A DNA stretch of 16,845 bases, taken from the NCBI GenBank assembly GCA_016302095.1, contig JAEDOE010000004.1, forward strand, positions 1 through 16,845. Direction: 5' to 3'. Source of the stretch: Anaerovibrio sp. (GTDB lineage: Bacteria; Bacillota; Negativicutes; Selenomonadales; Selenomonadaceae). Positions 1 to 4,593 of the stretch are shown in pieces; the stretch's first letter is position 1, and every line of letters begins with the position of its first letter. Position numbers and translations under genes: made by a program. The notes beneath the pieces are model-generated. The model was not told where the DNA came from, did not search any database, and saw only the letters and a list, made by a program, of their open reading frames with translations.

Positions 1-876
1 AAGTCATACCACGGCATGATGGAAAAGCACGTTATCCCTGCTTTCGGCGATGTGCCATTGAAGAAAGTAAACGCCCGGATGCTCCAGCGTTTTGTGAATG
101 ACAAGGCCGGGGAGCTGAAGCGTTCTTCACTCAAAAAACTGGCTTCGATATTGAAGGCTGCATTTTCCTATATGGTAAATCCGTGCGGGTTTATCGAATA
201 CAACCCGGCAGACAGTATCCGCCTGCCCCGTGAGCTGGATGAACCGCCCCAGACTGTCCGCGTGTTTACGCCGGGAGAGCTGAAAACGATTGAGGAGCAT
301 TTTCCGCCCGGCCATCACTACTATCTTGCTATCCACATCTGCCTGTATACCGGGCTTAGGATTGGCGAGGCACTAGGGCTGAGATGGCAGGACATTGACT
401 TGAAATCAGGACAGCTGTCTGTATGCGGTACCATGACGGAGAGCGGTGTCTGGCAGGCCATGCCCAAAACAAAAAGGAGCTTCCGCACCATTCCTTTTGG
501 TGAGAAGCTCCACAAATTGCTCAAGCAGGAGAGAAAACGGCAGGCCGGGGCAAGTCTGACATTCGCTTATGGCACATACAATGCTGACGGCTATGTATGT
601 GTCAGGCCGGACAGCGGCAGGCGCGTCAGCACATCAGACCTCCGCTATTTCAACGATTGGTGCAAAACCACCTTTGGCCACGGCTCCACCCATTCCCTGC
701 GCCACACTCATGCGACGATGCTGCTTGAAGCTGGTGAGTCACTTGAGTCCGTGTCAAAAAGACTGGGGCACAGCAGCATAGTGACCACATCTAAATATTA
801 TTCACATATCACTGAAAAAGGCAATAGCCAGATGAAAAATACCCTGGACAACCTATTTCCTGCAAAATGCGAATAA
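1..876 (+). CDS. int: Tyrosine recombinase / phage integrase (5' end outside window)
   Basis: Site-specific recombinase that would integrate and excise the phage. The frame is open to base 1, so the true start and part of the N-terminal domain lie outside the window; the first internal ATG is at 16. Numbering from that ATG, residues 1-70 look like the SAM-like core-binding domain and 85-275 like the catalytic domain. Visible catalytic residues are Arg115 (GLRIGEALGLRW), Lys153 (KTKRSFRTIP), His226 and Arg229 (HSLRH), His252 (LGHSS) and the nucleophile Tyr262 (KYYSHIT). The full RKHRHY set is therefore present and the enzyme looks active. It reads + toward the leftward late operon, so the two transcription units converge on the non-coding stretch that follows. 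Family assignment is firm; the attachment site it uses is inferred only. Confidence 0.95.
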   Translation, partial: KSYHGMMEKHVIPAFGDVPLKKVNARMLQRFVNDKAGELKRSSLKKLASILKAAFSYMVNPCGFIEYNPADSIRLPRELDEPPQTVRVFTPGELKTIEEHFPPGHHYYLAIHICLYTGLRIGEALGLRWQDIDLKSGQLSVCGTMTESGVWQAMPKTKRSFRTIPFGEKLHKLLKQERKRQAGASLTFAYGTYNADGYVCVRPDSGRRVSTSDLRYFNDWCKTTFGHGSTHSLRHTHATMLLEAGESLESVSKRLGHSSIVTTSKYYSHITEKGNSQMKNTLDNLFPAKCE

Positions 877-945
877 ACAAGAAAATAACAATAAAACTTA
901 TCGGATGTATGAACGTTTGTTTTTGCGCTGTGCAAAAATCAAATT

Positions 946-987
946 TCCCATGTAGCAAATGTTGCAAAAGTGTTGATATACATGGGA
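946..987. repeat. 9-bp perfect inverted repeat downstream of int
   Basis: TCCCATGTA (946-954) and TACATGGGA (979-987) are exact reverse complements separated by 24 nt. It sits 70 bp after the int stop and lacks a strong T-run, so it is a poor terminator. A protein-binding site or part of an attachment region is more likely. Confidence 0.45.
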
Positions 988-1019
988 TTTACAAATTCTT
1001 TATAGTTATCGGACCTAAT

Positions 1020-1054
1020 AACCTGCAATAGCTTAGGGTAACATGCAATAACTT
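1020..1054. repeat. Two 15-bp direct repeats with 20-bp period
   Basis: The 15-mers at 1020-1034 and 1040-1054 match at 13 of 15 positions and start exactly 20 bp apart, close to two helical turns. This spacing suits repeated protein-binding sites such as integrase arm sites or iterons. The function is inferred. Confidence 0.4.
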
Positions 1055-1131
1055 GTCTATGCCCTATTTTACTGGTTTTCTCATGTCGGTGTGCTGATTA
1101 GTTGATGTATATATGTTGAGCTAAAAACGTG

Positions 1132-1172
1132 CTTGCAAAAAAATTCTTTGGGAAAATTTTTGCAAGTTTTTT
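1132..1172 (+). terminator. Probable rho-independent terminator (+ strand, for int)
   Basis: A perfect 10-bp stem, CTTGCAAAAA (1132-1141) with TTTTTGCAAG (1157-1166), is followed directly by six T residues (1167-1172). The stem is AT-rich and the loop 15 nt, so it is only moderately strong. The T-run lies on the + strand, which fits termination of rightward int transcription before it enters the leftward late operon. It could also be a binding palindrome. Confidence 0.5.
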
Positions 1173-1239
1173 GTTGCCCGCCACTTTTGCAAGAACTAAT
1201 CGGATGTATAACTTTTGCAAAACAACAAAAACAGCAGTC

Positions 1240-1551
1240 TCATGGCATGGTTAGATGAACATCAGCAGTCAGACCATGTTTAACGCGATCGCGTTCTTCA
1301 GCACGTTTAGCGTCATTCCATTGTTCCAAGTCGTGCACCAGATAACCTGTGATGCGCCTGATGCGCTGAAATGGTATAACCTGCAATTCATAATCAAGAA
1401 CGGCCCGGCCATCCGCATCTGTGCCTATAATTAGCTTTCGCAGCTTAGTGCCGCCATGTTCATTAGTCAGCAACGCAATATATGCCAGCACTTCAGCTTT
1501 CGAGATATGCGGAACATTACGGATTGTGACGTCAACGCCGTTAATCAGCAT
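1240..1551 (-). CDS. Small phage protein with NrdD-like glycyl-radical C-terminal tail
   Basis: 103 residues from the ATG at 1551, chosen because AGGAAGGGGG lies just upstream; an alternative ATG at 1584 would overlap the previous stop. Residues 62-92 (QRIRRITGYLV, then WNDAK, ERDRVKHG) resemble the extreme C-terminus of class III anaerobic ribonucleotide reductase NrdD. There the Gly of a RVCGYL-type motif carries the radical (Gly681 in E. coli); the corresponding residue here is Gly69. The large catalytic barrel, the active-site cysteines and the Cys4 zinc site of NrdD are all absent; residues 1-60 are a short unrecognised alpha/beta-looking segment. It may be a stand-alone radical-domain spare part, analogous to YfiD/GrcA for pyruvate formate-lyase, or a relic reused for another job. 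Last gene of the late operon. Confidence 0.7.
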   Translation of the reverse strand: MLINGVDVTIRNVPHISKAEVLAYIALLTNEHGGTKLRKLIIGTDADGRAVLDYELQVIPFQRIRRITGYLVHDLEQWNDAKRAEERDRVKHGLTADVHLTMP

Positions 1552-1576
1552 GATTATAGCCCCCTTCCTGTAGTTT

Positions 1577-1741
1577 TTAGACATTCATCGCCTGTGGCTG
1601 TGGTATGGGGCAAATTTCCAGCAATACATCTTCTATGCGATTTATTTCGCCAGGGCAGATATTATGTTTTACCGCCTCGTTTTGAAACTTGCAGAACACC
1701 TCATATAAACGCCACCATTCCAGGGATGTCATATTACTCAT
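1577..1741 (-). CDS. Small hypothetical protein after endolysin
   Basis: 54 residues starting MSNMTSLEWWRLYEVFCKF. The start is placed at 1741 because ATGAGTAA there overlaps the stop of the lysozyme gene, which indicates translational coupling; no strong ribosome site is visible. The frame continues upstream to 1768, but inside the lysozyme gene. The N-terminal half looks helical and rich in aromatic residues, with Cys at two places, and there is no signal peptide or membrane span. I do not recognise the family. It also overlaps the next frame at 1584-1577. Confidence 0.55.
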   Translation of the reverse strand: MSNMTSLEWWRLYEVFCKFQNEAVKHNICPGEINRIEDVLLEICPIPQPQAMNV

Positions 1742-2309
1742 AGATAACATTCGCATCGAAATAACCATTACAGCTGCCGTTCGGTATGTATTCGTTGCTA
1801 GTATACTGCCACATCATGCCCTTCAAATCGTCAGACGGGCCCCACTGGGCATTCCATACGGCACAGCCAAGGCTACGCCAGTCTATATATGTCTCAAGCC
1901 ACGAGTAGGACGCATACACGCCGCAATCAAGCTGGATGTTATCCAAAAAAGCGCGGCACATGGCTGTAATCTCAGCAGGGTCAAACGCAAAGCCATGCCG
2001 TGCTTTGTAAGCATCTGCATCCTCCATGTCAAACCAAACTGGAAGTTCCAGCAGAACACCTGCATCCGCAATAACCTGGCGGCAGTGCTCGGCTTCTTCT
2101 ACAGCCTGTTCTACATTCAGCGCATAGCTATAGTGATATGCACCTACCAGCAAGCCTGCTGCATGTGCCCCTGCTACATTTGCGATGAATTTATCATCCA
2201 CGCCATGCCTGCCATAAGTGCAGCGCACAATTGCAAACTTATATCCTGCTGCTGCCACTGCCTCCCAATTTACTACGCCGTTAGCATAGCTTACATCAAT
2301 GCCTTTCAT
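1734..2309 (-). CDS. Endolysin, glycoside hydrolase family 25 lysozyme
   Basis: 191-residue muramidase that would cut the MurNAc-GlcNAc bond of peptidoglycan at lysis. Family 25 hallmarks are visible: GIDVSYANG at 3-11 with Asp5, GAYHYSYA at 56-63, the catalytic DxE pair in WFDMED (Asp94 and Glu96), and GVYASYSWL near 131-139. The length fits a bare catalytic domain, so there is no separate wall-binding domain. No signal peptide is seen, so release presumably depends on the small membrane proteins encoded just upstream. AGGAGG lies 8 nt before the ATG. The gene overlaps the next small gene by ATGAGTAA. Confidence 0.95.
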   Translation of the reverse strand: MKGIDVSYANGVVNWEAVAAAGYKFAIVRCTYGRHGVDDKFIANVAGAHAAGLLVGAYHYSYALNVEQAVEEAEHCRQVIADAGVLLELPVWFDMEDADAYKARHGFAFDPAEITAMCRAFLDNIQLDCGVYASYSWLETYIDWRSLGCAVWNAQWGPSDDLKGMMWQYTSNEYIPNGSCNGYFDANVIYE

Positions 2310-2321
2310 GTCGAAAACCTC

Positions 2322-2504
2322 CTATTTTTCATTGTTATAGTTGTTATACTTCGTGCTGGCCAGCTTGTAGCCGGTGATTACGCCACCCAGGGAACCAGCT
2401 ATGGTACATGCAAGATTGTCGCTGTACCCAGTGACGATGCACATTACCAATGCTACACCCAGGAAAATGCAGCATATTACATTCATGGACAGAAAATTAC
2501 TCAT
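2322..2504 (-). CDS. Small two-span membrane protein, probable holin
   Basis: 60 residues with two hydrophobic stretches, about 9-27 (VICCIFLGVALVMCIVTGY) and 31-47 (LACTIAGSLGGVITGYKLA), and a short polar, lysine- and asparagine-rich C-terminus. This is the usual shape of a small class II holin. Position directly before the lysozyme gene, with a good AAAGGAG site 7 nt before the ATG, supports a lysis role. The ATGAGTAA overlap with the preceding gene suggests coupled translation. No specific holin family is recognised; other small phage membrane proteins would look alike. Confidence 0.65.
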   Translation of the reverse strand: MSNFLSMNVICCIFLGVALVMCIVTGYSDNLACTIAGSLGGVITGYKLASTKYNNYNNEK

Positions 2505-2784
2505 TTTGCCGCTCCTTTCCTGCGTGCAAAGGCAGGCCGTCTGTTATAGCTTCCAGCCTGTCTATGCGGTGCTGATTGCTTTTGGAACGAGATTCCACAG
2601 CCACCACCCTCAGATGCAGCTCATTGTGCTTGTCCCTGATGTCGTCTACAGCATTAGCCAGCCTTTCTATAGACTTCTGCAGTGAATCAATCGCCCCTCG
2701 CAACGGCTTAATCACGATAAAATTGAATCCGGTACAGGCAACAGTAAGAATAGCAGCCAGCTCCCCCACTTCATGCAAGACCAT
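2497..2784 (-). CDS. Membrane-anchored coiled-coil protein, lysis cassette
   Basis: 95 residues from the ATG at 2784, chosen because AAAGGAGG lies just upstream; the frame itself runs on to 2901 inside the RT gene. Residues about 6-26 form one membrane span (ELAAILTVACTGFNFIVI), followed by a long charged helix with heptad-like spacing from about 30 to 85 (SLQKSIERLANAVDDIRD and onward). The shape recalls XhlA-type holin helpers, though the membrane span is at the opposite end. It lies between the DGR reverse transcriptase and the holin-like gene. A role in lysis is inferred from position and topology; another membrane or tail-associated role is possible. Confidence 0.6.
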   Translation of the reverse strand: MVLHEVGELAAILTVACTGFNFIVIKPLRGAIDSLQKSIERLANAVDDIRDKHNELHLRVVAVESRSKSNQHRIDRLEAITDGLPLHAGKERQNE

Positions 2785-2798
2785 AGTGTACCCCTCCT

Positions 2799-3842
2799 TT
2801 ATCCATCTGAAAATGTATTGATGCCAAATGCAAGCCATATCCGCATAGCCATATCTGCCCGAAGCCACGGCACATCTGCCCGGACTACGCGCGCACGCCA
2901 TGATGACAGGACTGCTTCAACCCTCTCGTAGCTGATTTGCCCGCTTTTGTAATCCTTCACGAATCGCTTTATCATTCTTTTGCTTCTTTTGACATACTGC
3001 TTGCGCAGCAGCTTCCTGTGTGCAAATATTCTATATCCCAGAAAATCAACGCCCTGGGTTATGGGAAAAATCGCCGTCTTTGGATTAAGCTTCAGGTGCA
3101 GCCACCTGCTTAAAAACGATTCTATGATTTTCCATAATCGATGCAGATACTGCTTGTCATCTGACAAAATCACAAAATCATCCATATATCTCGCATAACG
3201 TTTTACATGCAGTTTCTCTTTTACAAATACATCCAACTCATGCAGATATATATTGGCAAACAGCTGGCTTGTAAGGTTGCCAACAGGTATGCCAGTTTTG
3301 CCCTCCGTGCTATTCAGCACCTTGTCGACCAGCCAGCGCGTTTCCCGGCAACGTATTTTCTTGAATATAAGTCCTCTGAGTATGCTCTTGTCTATGGACT
3401 GAAAATATTTGCTGACATCGCATTTTAGCACATACGACTTAGCACCATACATTCTATACATTTCTTTGATATATGCCGAAACCTTATCAACTCCTTTATC
3501 AACGCCTTTATTGATCCGGCAGGCATAGGACGTATCGATAAACCGCTTATCGAATATGGGTTCAATCACATTGCACAGTGCGTGATGCACGATGCGGTCG
3601 CGGAACGGTGCTGCCTTGATCAGCCGGGTCTTGGGGTCGTAAACATAGAACTCCTTATACTTGCCAGGCTGATATGTTTTGTTGATTAATTCTATTTGCA
3701 ATTCACGCAGATTATCCTCCAGTTTTTCGGCGAACTGCAAGACAGTTTCCCTTGCCCGCTTGTTGGCGGCAGCCTGCTTGTACGCATGATACAGATTTTC
3801 ATAGCTATATACCTGCGAAAACAAATTGTTAAACGTTTTCAT
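2799..3842 (-). CDS. DGR reverse transcriptase
   Basis: 347 residues from the ATG at 3842 (MKTFNNLFSQVYSYENLY); an in-frame ATG at 3878 would add 12. It copies TR RNA into adenine-mutagenised cDNA. Motifs, numbered from Met1 at 3842: CDVSKYFQSID around 141-151 with the motif A Asp, GIPVGNLTSQ at 184-193, and YMDDF at 219-223 with the catalytic Asp pair. The VGNLTSQ form, rather than QGxxxSP, is characteristic of DGR enzymes and some other bacterial RTs. No maturase or HNH domain follows, which argues against a group II intron. It lies downstream of avd and TR. The nearest AGGAGG (3905-3910) is far from the start but would be brought closer by the 3857-3903 stem-loop. Confidence 0.95.
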   Translation of the reverse strand: MKTFNNLFSQVYSYENLYHAYKQAAANKRARETVLQFAEKLEDNLRELQIELINKTYQPGKYKEFYVYDPKTRLIKAAPFRDRIVHHALCNVIEPIFDKRFIDTSYACRINKGVDKGVDKVSAYIKEMYRMYGAKSYVLKCDVSKYFQSIDKSILRGLIFKKIRCRETRWLVDKVLNSTEGKTGIPVGNLTSQLFANIYLHELDVFVKEKLHVKRYARYMDDFVILSDDKQYLHRLWKIIESFLSRWLHLKLNPKTAIFPITQGVDFLGYRIFAHRKLLRKQYVKRSKRMIKRFVKDYKSGQISYERVEAVLSSWRARVVRADVPWLRADMAMRIWLAFGINTFSDG

Positions 3843-4030
3843 GAAGTGATTAATATTAACGCATCGACTATTCAGCATATCGACCTACTAAGCCGATGCG
3901 TTATCCTCCTATTTCTCCTGCTGCAAAACCACAGCATTTTTAGCTGCAGCTTGCAGCAAGAAGGGTCTGGCCTCCTTTGTCGTCTATGTACTATTCCGCC
4001 ACCCATTAGGTGCCGGACTCTTCACTATTA
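3843..4030 (-). ncRNA. Structured TR-RT spacer (DGR Sp-like RNA)
   Basis: 188 nt between the 3' end of TR and the RT start, with no convincing gene. In the sense direction it holds two extended inverted repeats. One is a perfect 10-bp stem, TAACGCATCG (3857-3866 on +) with CGATGCGTTA (3894-3903), loop 27 nt. The other is an 8-bp stem in about 3920-3957, TGCTGCAA with TTGCAGCA. In BPP-1 the equivalent spacer is part of the RNA template needed for cDNA priming. Assigning that role here is by analogy in position. Confidence 0.6.
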
Positions 4031-4157
4031 GACAGAGCAGCGCGGAACCCGATGTTGTTGTTCCAATTCGACGGCGCATTATTCAGGTTCAGAGCAAAAC
4101 CAGCACGGCCATTCGCGCCATTGTCCCAGTTCGCGCCACGTATCGCAGCACGGACAC
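4031..4157 (-). repeat. DGR template repeat (TR)
   Basis: 127-bp non-mutated template, 20 bp after the avd stop. It aligns without gaps to the VR at a constant offset of 579 bp. There are ten mismatches, at 4035, 4059, 4068, 4080, 4088, 4121, 4122, 4124, 4130 and 4143. All but 4035 are T on + (A in the sense strand). So 9 of 24 sense adenines differ, against 1 of 103 other positions. The sense strand is rich in AAY codons, typical of TRs. TR also lies inside a 51-codon ORF (4161 to 4006) in frame with the VR reading. Confidence 0.97.
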
Positions 4158-4176
4158 GCATCCAGGCCAGCCCCTT

Positions 4177-4524
4177 TTATTTGTTACCGTGCACCTGGTT
4201 AGCTTTCGCCCAGCCGCCAATCATGCGGCCTATTTCATCCAGGCGCGAGGTCCAAATCTCATATTTCTTGAAATTTATATACTGCATCTTGTGGGCCATA
4301 CGCACGAAAGAGCGAATTATATCCAGCTGTGTATCCAGTTCCTGTATGGTGGTTTTCTTGTAGTATTTCTTATTGCAGATAATAATCAGCCTTAGCAGCT
4401 CATACATAGCTGTTTTTGTATCACCTGCCAGACCATATTTTTCAGACCTTGGATATTGCCGCAGGGCAGTAAATGCGTAAACAATCATATCTTCACATTT
4501 TTGCTTGATTTTTAGTTCTTCCAT
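4177..4524 (-). CDS. avd: DGR accessory variability protein Avd
   Basis: 115 residues from the ATG at 4524; a TTG at 4527 is an equally spaced alternative after GGAGG. It is helical and basic (MEELKIKQKCEDMIVYAFTAL, then KKYYKKTTIQELD), with the length and pattern of the four-helix-bundle Avd family. In BPP-1, Avd forms a pentameric barrel that binds the RT and template RNA and is needed for mutagenic homing. Position between the variable protein and TR is the canonical one. It starts 28 nt after the hairpin that follows VR. Family assignment rests on sequence look and context together. Confidence 0.88.
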   Translation of the reverse strand: MEELKIKQKCEDMIVYAFTALRQYPRSEKYGLAGDTKTAMYELLRLIIICNKKYYKKTTIQELDTQLDIIRSFVRMAHKMQYINFKKYEIWTSRLDEIGRMIGGWAKANQVHGNK

Positions 4525-4552
4525 CAATGCGTATAGCCTCCATTTTATCCTA

Positions 4553-4572
4553 AGCCAGGCTATCGCCTGGCT
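4553..4572. promoter_or_regulatory. DGR target-side hairpin/cruciform downstream of VR
   Basis: A perfect 8-bp inverted repeat, AGCCAGGC (4553-4560) and GCCTGGCT (4565-4572), with a 4-nt loop (GATA in the sense strand). It lies 37 bp beyond the 3' end of VR and 21 bp after the stop codon. BPP-1 has an 8-bp-stem, 4-nt-loop hairpin beyond its VR that aids target recognition. No T-run follows in the sense direction, so this is not a terminator. Confidence 0.7.
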
Positions 4573-4593
4573 GTCAGATTTTCAGGTATCAGA

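Larger units (their letters stand above)
877..1239. other. AT-rich non-coding region after int, candidate attP/arm-site region
   Basis: No gene is visible here. Repeats seen: ATCGGATGTAT at 900-910 and again at 1199-1209, with a shorter TTATCGGA at 1006-1013; two near-identical 15-mers (AAC-TGCAATA-CTT pattern) at 1020-1034 and 1040-1054, exactly 20 bp apart; a perfect 9-bp inverted repeat, TCCCATGTA at 946-954 with TACATGGGA at 979-987; and six GCAAAA or TTTTGC motifs. Integrases bind repeated arm sites beside a core site, and attP often lies at the 3' end of int, so this is a reasonable attP candidate. That role is inference. No tRNA gene or tRNA fragment was recognised. Confidence 0.45.

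Noticed and set aside
1689..2549. Long + strand open frame (286 codons) opposite the lysozyme
   Set aside because: It is antisense to a clear GH25 gene with a good ribosome site, has Cys/His-rich low-sense composition and resembles no family.
2785..2901. Extended N-terminus for the coiled-coil lysis protein
   Set aside because: It overlaps the RT gene; AAAGGAGG supports the ATG at 2784, which places a membrane span right at the N-terminus.
2799..3878. RT as part of a group II intron or a retron
   Set aside because: No maturase or endonuclease domain follows and no intron boundary motifs or msr/msd-like structure are evident. The adjacent TR/VR pair and Avd explain it fully as a DGR enzyme.
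4553..4572. Hairpin after the variable protein gene as a rho-independent terminator
   Set aside because: No T-run follows in the sense direction, and avd, TR and RT lie immediately downstream and should be co-transcribed.
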